A stretch of DNA of 64,000 nucleotides from Sporothrix humicola (Eukaryota; Ascomycota; Sordariomycetes; Ophiostomatales; Ophiostomataceae), in contig WNYE01000043.1 in assembly GCA_021396245.1 (NCBI GenBank), positions 1 to 64,000 of the forward strand, given 5' to 3'. Under the pieces are notes generated by a model. It did no database searches, was not told the origin of the DNA, and saw nothing but the letters and a program-made list of their open reading frames with translations. The position numbers were made by a program, and so were the translations under genes. Of the stretch, positions 1 to 12,121 are shown one piece after another (the stretch's first letter is position 1; each line of letters starts with the position of its first letter).

Positions 1-75
<75 letters not shown>
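1..75. repeat. Poly-A tract at the window edge
   Basis: The first 75 bases are all A, followed directly by ordinary mixed sequence. It could be the A-tail of a retroelement whose body lies to the left, a long genomic homopolymer, or an assembly or scaffold-end artefact. The sequence on its right shows no recognisable element end. Confidence 0.9.
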
Positions 76-76
<1 letters not shown>

Positions 77-815
77 ATGGGAAAGGGAAAACCCACGCCA
101 AAACAAAGCAGACTCAAAAGGATCAAAATGGCCAAAAGGAGCAATACGGGCATGCTATCTGCATTTTTAGCTGACCTGTTGAGTGGTTCTTATTATAATG
201 GTGATTGAATACTCACCCACAATGTGTCATGGACTATTCACCGGCCCGAAGGCACATGCATCTGGCGACGACCAGAAAGGTCTCAGACACCGTGCCGACA
301 TGGCCACAGTTGGCGCAGTTCATGGTGTATGCCTTGCGGCCACTCTTGCGGCACACGCGAGATGCTCCAAATAGATTATACAGGTACTCATGTATCGTAA
401 AGAGTAACCTTATACTGGACATGCAATTCCGCCCTTGATGGGCCACTCGAATGAGTACGACCGCCAAATTATTAGCCTTGATCATCGGCTGGAGGGTCCC
501 TCATTCGGGAGCCCTTACAAGCATCGGCCCTTTGAGTTTGTAGCATAATTGTTCACGACAAGGCTGGCCAGATCCCAGCCGTCTATCGGGGATGTTGTAA
601 GGTAGCGCTTGCGGGGGTCCAGAGTGTTTTGATATCTCAGCTGGCAACTAACTATCGAGAAATCGGGCTTGGGACCTTAACCTTAACGTAACCTAATGTG
701 ACATCAAAAAACCCGATAAACTTGCTGGACGTCGTTGTTAACTGCATAGCAAAGCTCCAATCCACCCGCGTGATCGGGAAATGGCTGTAATCGATCGTGG
801 TTCTTTAAACTGATA
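76..815. other. No supported gene; one dispersed repeat copy
   Basis: Only short chance frames are open here. The single structured signal is bases 421-483, one copy of a repeat whose partner is at 1376-1438. On the minus strand both copies can encode the peptide VAHQGRNC. Nothing else could be assigned. Confidence 0.5.
421..483 (-). repeat. Dispersed repeat VAHQGRNC, copy 1
   Basis: The first 27 bases match 1376-1402 with one mismatch, and similarity continues more weakly for about 35 bases. On the minus strand both copies read VAHQGRNC, preceded by a shared K-x-N-containing segment, so this is probably a coding remnant of a duplicated gene of unknown function. Confidence 0.55.
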
Positions 816-1070
816 TTAGTGCCTTTCAACCATGGAAATGTTGAGCCGGGCAGTTAAGACTGACTCGTCGGTTTCCATGTCCGGCCACTCCCAAGCGGTT
901 AACCCTTTGACTATTTCCTTGGATGACTCGAACATTCTATAGTGCCTCACCAACAGCAGTCTCCATTTCTCCGTTGTCGTCGGGTACTTGTTGGATTTTC
1001 ATCTCAACCATGTTCGATCAATCTTCTTGCGAGCATGTTGAAGGACGTCGATAAACGGTTTATCTTTCAT
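816..1070 (-). pseudogene. Relic of unrecognised family (LVRHYRMFE), copy 1
   Basis: Read on the minus strand, this stretch encodes a peptide that includes LLVRHYRMFE, IVKGLTAWEW and, further on, SVLTARLN. The same protein is encoded at about 33.0-33.3 kb, where the matching words are LPLVRHYRMFE, LIKGLAAWE and SVLAARPN. Conservation is clearer in protein than in DNA, so this was a real coding sequence before duplication. A TGA interrupts the frame just before the shared KSNK word, and a TAA follows SMVERH. No family could be recognised. Both copies are broken, so it is called a pseudogene fragment. Confidence 0.6.
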
Positions 1071-3698
1071 AAGTCGACGTCATGCGAAGACTGCAGCATC
1101 TCCAATGTTGGGTAGTCGTCGTCGCTAAATCTTGTGTTCTTTCCACACTATTTATCACTCTCCACGGACGTTCAGCCGACTTTGCCATTGAAATAATTTT
1201 TCCGCTATCCTGCTTGATAACAGGACAGCACATTCCACTCCTATATCATGACCATCTGTGACTGGAACTCTGCCAGGGCCATATCTTTGACGTAGGAGCG
1301 AGATGTTCCGGCGAGGACCGGCCGTGTGTGATCGTAAGATGTTGACACCCTGTCGAGCGCGGCTTCAAACCAGTGATGCAATTCCGTCCTTGATGGGCCA
1401 CTGAAAAGAGTGCGGGCCCAAAGCTATTGACCTTCTTCTCCTGTCCGGACATCCATATTCCGTATTGTCTCAAGCCATGGGAGCGTCATCCCCTATGCTC
1501 GACTCTGACATCACAGTATTTTTGTGCTCATGATTCTGTTGAGGCTTTCTAGATAGACTGAAAATGTCGTGGACTCCAGAAAGATTCGTCAACCGCAAAA
1601 GTGCTTGGGGTACTACCGTGCCGTGAAAACCGAGTATTGTGAGCTGAAGAGAAACTGGTCTCGGAGTTTCTCTTTAGTTGTACCAGGCCTGCCATTATGC
1701 ACGCACCGCTGGCGAGTGGTCTGTCATGTTACAACTGTCGCAGGCGTCAAAACAAAAGGTGAGCAAAGGCAGGCGGAAATCGTAGGTGTGGTGTATCCTA
1801 CTTATTTCTCATGGTCAAAGGAAGCGCCCAAACGCGCCTATCTCTGATATTGGAAATCTAGGCCAATGTTCAATGCCACTTTTATGGTTGATGCGGGCCG
1901 AACGGCTAGGTTTGCACACATCCAACTATAGATGTACTCGAATAAGGGCCACAAGAAAGCACTCCCATGTCAACACTTGAAGGATAACCGGTCTCAATGC
2001 GCGGTTGTTCGTTCCAAGTCAACGACCTGCCACTCTGAATGCCATGTGGCAAAGAGGACACAGTCTCCACTGACCATGAAACATCTTCTCGATGTGATGC
2101 GGTTTTTGTCACACACCCCAGATATACTGGAGGACTTCAGCCATGGAACATCTAACATTTTCCACGGCTCCTTCAAATAAGTAGAGTACTGTGCTGAAGA
2201 GTGTTTAGACTCTGGTGGTTTGAGTTCCATCACAGTAGAACAGTTTCATAGCTTCAAACAGTGTAGCGATAGGGGGGCTGGGACCAGACCAGCTGCAAAT
2301 CCCGCTTCTACACCCGAACCTGATGCGACACTGCATTGTTCGCTATGCCCGTACAACGCGACGTCCTGTCCAGTATCATCTTCCACCGTGGGCGACATTG
2401 TCCAACACGAAGTCATCTTTGCGAACATGTGTAGAATGCTCGCGGGCCGATGCATCCTGCCCTCCGACCTAATGCCAGCAATGGTTAAGTCCTCAAAACT
2501 CATAACACATCGCACAGGCGACCTCTGGTCCCTTGGTGTCATAATATTGACGGTTTTAAGGTTGCTCCAGTTCGTATCCGGCAAACGTTCGCTCTGTGTT
2601 GAGCTGACCAAGATACGCAGAGCGTTGGTCATAGCCAAGCGAGTCTGGCAAAATGGAAAAAGTATCACGAAAATATATAGCTTTTAGTAGAACCCCGCGG
2701 TATCTTTGCTTCGCAGCGCCGATGATATTCTTCGAACGTGTTCGAACAGACAAACCCGCTCTTACTTGATCCGTGGCGGCATGGGAGACAGAGCACACAA
2801 TTATTGTTGACCTTGTTCATCCGTCATCTTTGCATCCCTCTCCAAAATACCAGCTTCTTTAAACGTGATGATTTGTGCCAGAGTATCCCTGGCGGTATCC
2901 ATGAGTTCATGAACAGTAAGTACATTGATAAAGAGTTTCGAATAATGTTGAGGAATATCTCGATCTTCTATCGGCTTGAAGAGACGCTGGCAGATATCTA
3001 CACACCTCTACTACTTGCACCCGTGCCACTTCTTGGTGGTGTGGCTTGTCCTCATTCTATATGAGGGGTCTGCACGTCAATGACTGGCAGATCCGATTTC
3101 CATGTTGAGGGGAGGCACAGTCAACACGGCACGCGTTCATCATAGTGTGGTTTTGATTGCGGTGGTTTCAAGCACATTTTATTGTTTGAACCCCTTTTGA
3201 AATGGATCGATCGGCAACGTTTTGCTTGCTTTTGAGATAGGTTAGGCTTGTCATATTCAAGACCACTGACTCGTCACCCATGAGGCCGTATCTTTTTAGT
3301 GACACAGTCAGACTCCCTCGGCATGAGCAAGGGCCGTTGTCAATATTCAGACTTGAGGCTTGCCCGACAGGAAGATGAAAGGCTAGCATGGGAGATGGCC
3401 AGGTATTGGGACAAATCGTCGTAAGGACGTCCAGTCGCCAGGGTTTGAACACTCTCAGCCTAGGGAAGCAGGGTGTTTGATGACCCTAGGGTCAGGTGAC
3501 TGTCGGACAGTGCTCACCATGTGATGTTATGAACCCCAGAACCAGAATTGAGGCGCAATGGGAGTTCAGGGGAAGGGCTCGGAGGGGTAGGATCATACAT
3601 TTCTCGAGGACCCCGGAGGCACGACCTTCAGCCAACTAGAATTAGCTGGAAAGAATTCCAGTAAGCTCGAGTAAAATCAACAGAAGACTGCGGAACGT
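1071..3698. other. No supported gene; second copy of the VAHQGRNC repeat
   Basis: Apart from the repeat copy at 1376-1438, no reading frame shows recognisable domains. Opposed frames of about 140-155 codons overlap at 2220-2687 and cannot both be coding. Neither resembles a known family. Composition resembles the flanking relic DNA. Confidence 0.45.
1376..1438 (-). repeat. Dispersed repeat VAHQGRNC, copy 2
   Basis: This is the partner of 421-483 in the same orientation, 955 bp away. The core of 27 bases differs at one position. The minus-strand translation again contains VAHQGRNC. Confidence 0.55.
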
Positions 3699-4094
3699 CT
3701 AATGTGAGTCGCCTCTCATCTCATCACGACGGAGGTCCAAAATCGAATCAACGGTCATTGACCTCACCATTAACATACTCCGTCGTGAAACTTTAGGAAC
3801 ATGAGTGTTTATTCTTCCATCCGCAAAGCTAATTGGCGAAAAACATGCGAGAGCGTGTCTGACGCCCGTAATTGTGTTCTCCAGGGCCGTTAGACATTCT
3901 CTCAATTTGTCGATTCCACAAGGGTAACAGAGGTTTGGCCGGGTGTCTATGACTTCCGGGATTAGACAATGCGCACATTCACCGGCAGTGATCGGTGCGA
4001 CAATGCCGCGAAGACGGTGGATGCAGTTTTTGTACACCAGCGAGGTCCGACAAGATGGACAACAGGGACGATACTCGCGACTTTGTTTACTCAT
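3699..4094 (-). CDS. Small Cys-rich protein of unknown function, possibly zinc-binding
   Basis: This is an uninterrupted 131-codon minus-strand frame opening with a true ATG. Its first 60 residues carry cysteines at 11, 12, 15, 24, 40, 43, 56 and 59, including three CxxC pairs (CPSC, CAHC, CYPC), plus His26 in NCIH. Paired knuckles like these are typical of a structural zinc site such as a ribbon or RING-like fold, though the exact family was not recognised. The C-terminal half is Arg/Ser/Met-rich without clear motifs. It is one of the few unbroken frames in the relic field. It may be a live small gene, or an exon or domain left over from a larger decayed gene. No promoter or splice context could be proven. 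Confidence 0.4.
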   Translation of the reverse strand: MSKQSREYRPCCPSCRTSLVYKNCIHRLRGIVAPITAGECAHCLIPEVIDTRPNLCYPCGIDKLRECLTALENTITGVRHALACFSPISFADGRINTHVPKVSRRSMLMVRSMTVDSILDLRRDEMRGDSH

Positions 4095-5979
4095 TTAACA
4101 CACTCGCAGTAAACAAAATGATCGCATGGGAAAATCGCGGCGGGTTTATAGTATTGAAACACGTTTCCTGGTGGAGGATGCAAGCGGGGCATGGCCAACC
4201 TTGACCGGGATCTGATAACGAGTCCACGTGCGCATTGAAACTCTTTTAGATTCTGCGTTTCCGAAGGTATTGTGCTCATCACATGTTTGTTGATGTCTTG
4301 GTGTCCCTTTTCGGGGCCGGTTTTTCGTCTGGGGAGAATACTTCAGCTTGTTTTCTATGTTTTATTTTTTGTATTTTTTCTTTTTCCGTCATTCATTTCA
4401 AAAAAAAAAAAAAAACCTTATCCCGTAAAGAATAATTTTATTAAAAACCTCCGGGAGATTCAAAGATATTTTCCGTGGACTTTTTGTTGAATAATCGCCG
4501 TGGAGGATGAAGCAGGCTGCCTGTAGGCGTCCCCGGAGACTTTTCACGAGGAAAGAGAACAACCTGGCCAAAATGTTGTATTGACCGAGGCTCCTTTTGA
4601 AAACGTCTGCCATGAATAGAGACGTTTTATTGTCACCTATGAAAAAGACACAGTGGAGGTGAAATGCTGATCTGTCTGCAGGTAGGTAAAGTGGCAGAAC
4701 ACCACAATATTATTGTCTTTTCAAAGACTGGGACACCGTCGTGATAATATGAGGGAGTTAATTGTGACGTATAAGGTACACGCGAAATCACAAGGCCAAC
4801 TGCGTAGAAACCCCCATGTCGATGGGACGGTCACTGGACAGTGGAAAATTGGGTCTGTAGTTGCATGGGCCGCTATTTTCTTCATGGCCACGACATCGAT
4901 CCAAATACTTTGGCATTCGTGGTCCCTTCCTAAAGTTGTCAGACGCCATGGAAACCTGCCAATGTCATTCAAGACGATGTTGAGATGCTGTACGGTGACG
5001 TCCCTTCCTCAATAGTAACATCGACTGCGCGGCCAAGAAATGTACGTCAACAAACAGGCATCATCCATGCCTCTTGACTCATCGGCTTGGCTGCTATAGC
5101 CTTTCCACTTCACATCGAATCGTCGACAATAGGTGACGCCCGTGATGATGTGCACACCCTTGACTTGCGACGGATTGTGTGTTTACTCTTTGAAGCGGAG
5201 ACAAGACACCGATTAGGTGCCTCACAATCTCTCGCCTCGATAAAAAAAAAACAAAAGAAACAACGAGGCTTTTTATCTCAGAAAGGCCTTCCTCGTATGG
5301 TTCAGGCCTTGTCCCTGCATGGAACGTTTGCATCTTGTTTCGAATGTGTAAACTAAGAATTTACGTCCGTAGTATTAGGAGCTGGAACTGCTCAAAACCC
5401 TCATCGGGCACAACTGTGGTCAACAAAACGTGTGTGTGGTGACTTGACCAGAAACGGCAAATTGTAAACATACCGTAGTTGTCGAAGTTCCGGATGTGAT
5501 CTTGGTATCATAGGCGGATTGGCAAAGCTTATAACCATGAGGTGTCTTTGTGATTTCGATGCCGACAAAAGTACCAGCAGCCGGATTGGTCTACCCCTGG
5601 AAATGACAAAGTGTAGTTGGAAACTGATCAAACCCCTGGGAGGGTCAAGCGGTAGAATGTCAGAACAATAGCAGTTGAATAATATCGAGACTTGCACAGT
5701 GTTGTGGTGGGGTGACTTTGGAAACACCAACGATGACATCTCTCCCCTCCGTCAATACTTTGATATTGTAGTGGTGGGAGAAATTAAGTATAAAACGCAT
5801 CAATGCGCGACCAAGTCGCCTGTCTTCGCTAAGGTTGATGGGTGCGGTCTTTTTGGGCCGGACAAAAGCACCCGGATGCCACTGCCAGTAGGCAAATTGC
5901 TGGGTAAATCGGGGATACTTGGTCGGCGATGGCTGTCATGGCATTCATTCAAGTTGATATCAAAATGCAACGCCTCTGT
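4095..5979. other. No supported gene; A/T homopolymer runs
   Basis: It contains a 16-base A run starting at 4400 beside a T-rich stretch from about 4356, and an A-rich run near 5242. Frames are short and overlapping. No domain was recognised. Confidence 0.45.
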
Positions 5980-6575
5980 TATCGTTTGTTACTTTCATGT
6001 CTGTTGGTTTGGGCCGCGGCGATTGCATCCGGCTGGCGCGAAAGCGTACCAAATGAGACAGGGCAGCTTTCTTGAGTTGCAACCTTGGATGTAATGGCAT
6101 GCTTAGGAAAGCAAGCAGCTCCAACATAAATTGTAAACGAGACTCCAGGGATGGTAGGACCAATCGAAGCAGGTTGATATACCTGCAAGCCAACCCAGAA
6201 TCTGTATGGTTCGTCGCATTTATTGGTTATGGCATAGGCCCCCGGTGGAAATTTATTTGGACTCCTGGTCGAGGACATTGAACGGAAAATCGGGTTTGTT
6301 GTTGGGGACACGGACAGCATTTCCCGCCTTGTACGTATCGTCGTTGACATCTGTCAATACCCTGTCAATACCCCAGGACCCGAAGGCTGCTTGCCATTGA
6401 TAGGCGGCCACCACGTCTTTTGACATAAGGGGCGTTTGGGTTTGTTGCGGCAACCGATGGCTTGGATCGTATAGGCAAAGTAGGCTTGTTGAGTATCCAA
6501 ACGGAGTACGGTGACGATATGAAGGGCTTGCAGTTTTGCCTCAAACTTGCCTTTCAGGTGGACAAGCGTAGTCAA
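5980..6575 (-). pseudogene. Decayed protein-coding relic, family not recognised
   Basis: Three minus-strand frames hand over to one another in the same direction. One runs from about 6575 (KGKFEAKLQALH, then AYFAYTIQAIGC), the next from about 6440 (DVVAAYQWQAAFGSWGIDRV, then NKPDFPFNVLDQ), and the last from about 6260 (FPPGAYAITNKCDEPYRFW). Each segment is protein-like in composition, but the frame shifts between them, as expected of an indel-damaged gene. No family was recognised, and unrecognised introns could explain part of the pattern. Confidence 0.35.
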
Positions 6576-9500
6576 AGAGCTCTTGTGTTAACATAAGGAG
6601 GTGATGCAAGATTCGCACTCAGTGACATACGCCCGGCTTGCAGTTTCTAAATGCTGAGAGTCAAAACTGTAGTGATGAAAGGCGCGTTCGTAATTTTGGC
6701 TCGTTTTGTCCTGCTCTAAAGAATGGGCTGGTCGGAGATAATCATGCCGCATACGCGGCCAAGCAGATCAAACACTGCGGCGCCAGAATGTCTGCTTGCA
6801 GGCCCCAGAAAACACGTCATATCTCAGATGGGATAATTGAGCGTCGACCTCTAGGACTATTTGGCGCTTAAGCTTAACGATTGCAAGTTCCGATCTCATG
6901 TTCTCGCCTTATTCCTCCGTGGCCGACAATCACATCGCAGATCAGATATCAAGAACGACCCCTGCTGCTTGGCCAATATATATGCATCTATCAGGCTCTT
7001 CTTGACAATCCGGCCAGATCAATAGTTGCGAAGTTGGTGGGTTGTGTGTTGGACGGCTTTCCGGGACTCGTACTCCGCTCTGTGATGACAACAATGGCTA
7101 AAATCTCTGGTGAAATTGTGCAGTGATGCACCAAACTCGGCATTCGCCCAGCCTTACCATGTTTTTGGGGGGCGGAGAGGACTGGAGACATCCCATTGTG
7201 GTATCCGTTTGTCCCGTTCATATGCAAAAGCTATGATCATCTGGACAAGATCGAAGGTCGGCTCGTTGAAAATATCACAGTGCTATGTCGTGCTTAGTGC
7301 TCGCTGTTTTCTACTTGGAGATGGTGAAGAAGAAGTGAGGCAGAACTTTAGCCCGTTAAAGCTCCGATGATCATGGGCCACCACGCAGCGCGCCGGCCAT
7401 AATAGAATCCAGCACAAATTTCTCGTCGACGGTCATATGTAAGCCTTGAGCGGGCGAGCGCCCAGTTCCGAGGACACATGCGGCGAGCCTTTTTGTTGAT
7501 GAATTTTTCCTCCACTAGATCGATCCTGTTTCCAAAGTATGGCGTAGCTTTATCATATGCCGGCCGTATGCAAGTAAGTCGCAAAGGGAAATGCCATCTG
7601 ATTCCTCCCGGTCCACGCGTTGAAGACAGGCGGCGAACTCTGTGAACCACATCGCTCCCTCAACATTTGGAACTCTCTCGGCCAGTGGTCTGATGCCGAA
7701 GTTAACTAGGCCTCTGAGCCTGTAACCGAAAATTATCTGACCGGTACCGTTGATCAGTTCTCAGATGTCACTGAGTTTTGCTGACCGGTAATGTTGATCA
7801 GTTCGCAGATGTCACTGTGTTTTGCAGGAACATTTCAGAATGACATCGAGACATGGAACACTGCCGTCGATGCCGGGAAGAGGATTGTCTTCCACTGGAA
7901 CACGAGAAGCTGGTCTTTAATTCCGCAAACATCAAAATATTGATGATTTCTCATGTAACAAAGAAACCTTGCCACCGGTCACGTACGGCTCCGCCACGCT
8001 GCTTCAGTTATTTCAGTGAGAGGAACGGACCAGCTCTCTATCTTCGCTCCATCCCGGACGATCTCGGCGGCAGGTCACCAAGGACGAGGATGCGACGATA
8101 CGTGGGCGGATTTGGCGTGTCTCTATATGCCCTTGGCAGTGACGGGATGTGTTGCTTCTTTAGGCTTCGAGTGCTTAGTCCGGGCTCCACAGGAAAAACT
8201 CCAGCGTTGGCTTGTAACTCAACCGCAATTGTGCTCATCGCCCCTGGCGCCGAGGTATGGCATGACTTCTCAACGCGTCTGCGAAGAACGTTCCACTATA
8301 TTTAACTTTTTACTTTAACTTTTGGGTGTTAACCGGGCACACAAGATTGCTTTCAATCAGGCTTTTTAACGGTAGGTGCGAGCGGTCGCGGCCCGCGGTC
8401 ATTGATTGGTCTGTACGTATGCAACTAACCTTCTCTATGCCTCGACATCTGTTGGGAAGTTGTGTCATAGGTGTGGCACCACTGCTGCGTCCTCAATGTA
8501 CCGACGGTCCCCCCCGACCTTGATGACTTGTTTGTCAGGCGTGCTAGTTTTTCTGGACTTGGTTGATCCGATCGCCAGTCATGGGAAAGATCTCGCCCCA
8601 GATGATCGAGGATCTTGAACAGTTTTATTGAGGTTAGGATGTTGGAGCGGGCTGTTTCCAACAGTAAATCCCCCCTTCAATATTCATGCGAAATAACTGC
8701 GGCCTTGTCGAGACATGTCGGCCATTGTTTGACATTTGTTGGCCGAATGAACGTCTGAGAAGAGAGCAACGTTCTGCCAAGCTATATCCCGCTTGACACT
8801 GGCCATTGAAGAGGGTAGAGAGCCAGCGATTTGTGTTGTTCAAGATCTAAAGGTGCTATGAATGCCGCCTCGTAAAGGAGATAAGACGTGGTAATGACCA
8901 CTTATTCCTTCGACAGAATCTGCTACCTCATCTCCTTGCGAGAGCGTTCACTCCCATAAAAAATACAAGTGTTTGTAGGCGGTGAGTCACCTCGCTGGCT
9001 TGCGTTGAAAGGCAACATAGGTTCTTGAGACTCATCTTGTCATCTCGGCCACAGAAACTTTCTGCCCCACAGATTAGAAGAGTGGACTATATTGCGTCAC
9101 TCCTCTTGCCAGAAATTTGTTGGCGCTTATTTCCTCGCTTCCTGTAACACGAAAACTCTTTGACTGACACACGGACGGGATCACGACTTTCCGCAAATAC
9201 CAAACTGCCACGATTCCGCTAGTCCGTAGCCTCAGCTTGTCCTTGTCGACTCAACGTTGATGTCATAGACGACATTGGCCGCCACAACACAGCATGCGAC
9301 ATGGTCTTCTGCATACAAACGCAAATTTCGGACCTATATTTGTAGATATCGGTAGCGTTCTCGATTCAGTTTTCGGTCTTCATAAACGTTTGAGAACAAG
9401 TGACCGTGCATGGCCATGCCGTACGAGTCATCTCCCAATATCGCCGAAGAACGTGCCATGGCTGAATCGTAGACTGGACAGCGGTTTGAAAAGCAGTTCG

Positions 9501-11586
9501 CTTAGGTGTCGAAGTGTGGAAAAACCCAACAGCTTTTCGATGCTATGGGTTTCACTATCGCTGCACCACTGAGCTGGCAAATAGAAAATGATGGCCCATT
9601 TTTCGTTGCTTTAGCTACTAGTCCAGAATTGAACTCGAGATTAGGTCTTTCGTGCTAGAATGTAACATTTGTAGGTAGAGACCACCTCCCGTTCACTAGG
9701 GCCAAAGACGATGTTGGGGTCAACGACCCAAGTCACACCCCGATCGCACGGAGAGGTATAAACAAATTTCGAAACCTTGACTGTTGCCTACATAGGCGGC
9801 AACTAGTGCTTGATCCACCACTGCATTGGAGATATCCCTAGGACACGCGCGCTTGCCCATCCAGGGCTTCATCCAATCCATATCGGACAGCTGGACAACC
9901 CACGATGAAAACCACGCTTGCAGCTGCAAGAAGAGCCTCGTCTTATGCATATTGAATGGGCAAATAGTAAGACTTGGGAATTTCCATCAAGCTACACAGT
10001 CTGGGAGTTGAGCGTCGGATAGCCGCCTCTGAGATCTGCGCATCTCGCGAGCTCTCACCAGCTTTGGCCGCTGTAGATGCCAGGGTCTGCTGTGTATGAT
10101 CTGCTGTCTTTGATGGCAGCCATTAGCAGGTCTGAGTCGTCAAACAACATCGTCAGCTATGACTTGAGTGACGCCGGCCGCAGTATCGTTATATATATGG
10201 ACACATTGCTTGAAGGTCTCTGACTTTCGTCCCTGACAAACATACCAAGTCCTGTACGTTCTGTCTAACCGCCACAATGCCAGTTCTGTTCTCGTGGATC
10301 CTTTTTGGCTGTGTCTATGTTTCTTCCAGTCGGGCAGGCTCGTGCCACATACGTGCTGAGAAACACGAAATGGCATGTTGGTCGTCGGCGTATTTTGTGG
10401 TCAGTCTTGAGAGAAGGATCGCTATGGAAAAATACCTCCCCGCACGGCTGCTGACGCAGCTTAGGCGATCAAAAGTTGCCTGGTTAACTTGCGGTCCATC
10501 ATTTTGGCAGATATTCTTTCAGCTCCGGCAGAAAGTATGGGCGAAATTGATGACATGCTGTCCTGCAGTCAGGTGGTCTGTGGTAATTACCCTCTTCATC
10601 CAACTTGACTTCCCCCAAGGAACTTTTTTTTTTATGTTATCGATGTAGTTGGTATATGGGAAAAGTGATGTTGCACCTTCTGATGCTTTGTATGTGAGCG
10701 GTCCACCCAAGCCAAGTCGTCAATATATAGACGATGTACAAAACCTCCTCGACGGTCGTTTCTCGGTGAACAAGTTTGGCGACGAGGACATAGTTTGACT
10801 TTTTCTTCTCGCGGGACTTTGATTTTGAGCGACATAACTAGCTTGGTTGGCCTCATATGGTTCCAAAGGACTTTTGCAGAACGTTTGTAATTTACCGCGG
10901 CGGGATAGGTAGAGAAGTTCTGGCCTGTAATTCTGTCGACATGCGAAATCTCCGACCAGTGCCACCTTCCACCACAGAACGTTGGCGCTCAAGATAGCTC
11001 TTTCGTTTACCGGCGGAAAGCACCATAATCAGAGCAGGCCTGTCGTCGTCTAAAGATAGGATGTGCTGTATAATGTTGGACGACTAGGTTATTGAGGTCA
11101 GGGTGTGCCGAGGGAGGGCGAGAGGATAATGTCAAAGAGACCTTATCTTGTCGCCGGTAAGGAAGTAAAAGAGAGCTCGATCGTCTCTGTTGCTGCGTTG
11201 ACGAAAAGACGTCGAAAGAGAACTTTAACACCCGCTGCTGGGCGCAGCGATAATGGGCAAACAGTAGTGGAGGACAGCTCGCGACTGCTGAGGGTTATGA
11301 TGATAACTAGGGAGGAACGTAAGAGGTCGCCGGAGTTGATGAGTTGATGATAGACGTGGAGGACGAGCGTGAATGCATGCTGAGAGAGGATTTCGAGTTT
11401 GTTTGTTTTTCTTTGATTGTTTTTTAGATGCTTAAAAGGTTGACCTCCTTCATGGCGCGTTTTGATTGGTCATGAGCACGATCTCTGTCCGATATAGTAC
11501 TTCCGGACAGTTCAACTCGATGCAACGGGTAAGTAGGTCTCTGTCTTGAAAGTCTTATGGACATAAATTGTCCACTGCGGAGCCAC
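6576..11586. other. Five kilobases with no assignable gene
   Basis: Open frames are 60-150 codons, lie on both strands, overlap each other and carry no recognised domain. A protein-like minus-strand stretch occurs near 7348-7650 and another near 9720-9950, but neither could be named. No tRNA, rRNA or transposon terminal structure was seen. Confidence 0.4.
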
Positions 11587-12121
11587 TTAGGTCCATGTCG
11601 ACTTCAAAGTAATTGCTGTGTGCTTGCACGATTTGTCCGACCATACGCGGTGAGAGTGTCCCCCACTCAAGGCAAATCCTGCCTTTGATCTGGGTTGGAT
11701 TGGTCTCGGAAGATCCACAGGTGGCCTATCTAGTTCCCGGAAGGCCGTTTCGTGATTTGGCCCCTGATGCGGTCTATCGTTGGTTCGCTGCACAAGGCCT
11801 GCTAAGACACGACTATAGCTGGAATTCATCAAAGACAACGAAGTTGTAAAGGACGACGCGTAGCGGCTGCTGCTGCTGCTACTACTTCTGGTCCAGCAAA
11901 CCAGTATTGTTGTGGGTGAATTCAGGGGTAAAGTAAACAAAGTGTTGGATCCACTTAATTTCGAGGCCACGTGCCATCGTTTCCAGGGGCGGTAGTAACT
12001 TTCTTTTTGTCACAATGGTCCCCTTCAGGTGCCCAAGAGCATTTTGCCAGCACGCGCCATTAGGGAAATCTGTTTTTAGATGGCATTTCCGGACAATCCA
12101 ATTCTGCACACTGACATCCAC
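11587..12121 (-). pseudogene. SNF2-type helicase relic with DExx motif and in-frame stop
   Basis: On the minus strand the peptide YNFVVFDEFQL at about 11813-11848 resembles helicase motif II (hydrophobics then DExx) and is followed at once by a TAG (11813-11815). Further downstream a shifted frame reads FALSGG, which may be the remains of motif III (LSGTP in better copies). The upstream frame to 12121 is open and includes NALGHLKGTIVTKRK. The order motif II then III fits the first RecA lobe. Because motif II is short the family call is moderate, but better-preserved SNF2 pieces lie nearby. A short CTG run (about 11869) lies within it. Confidence 0.4.
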
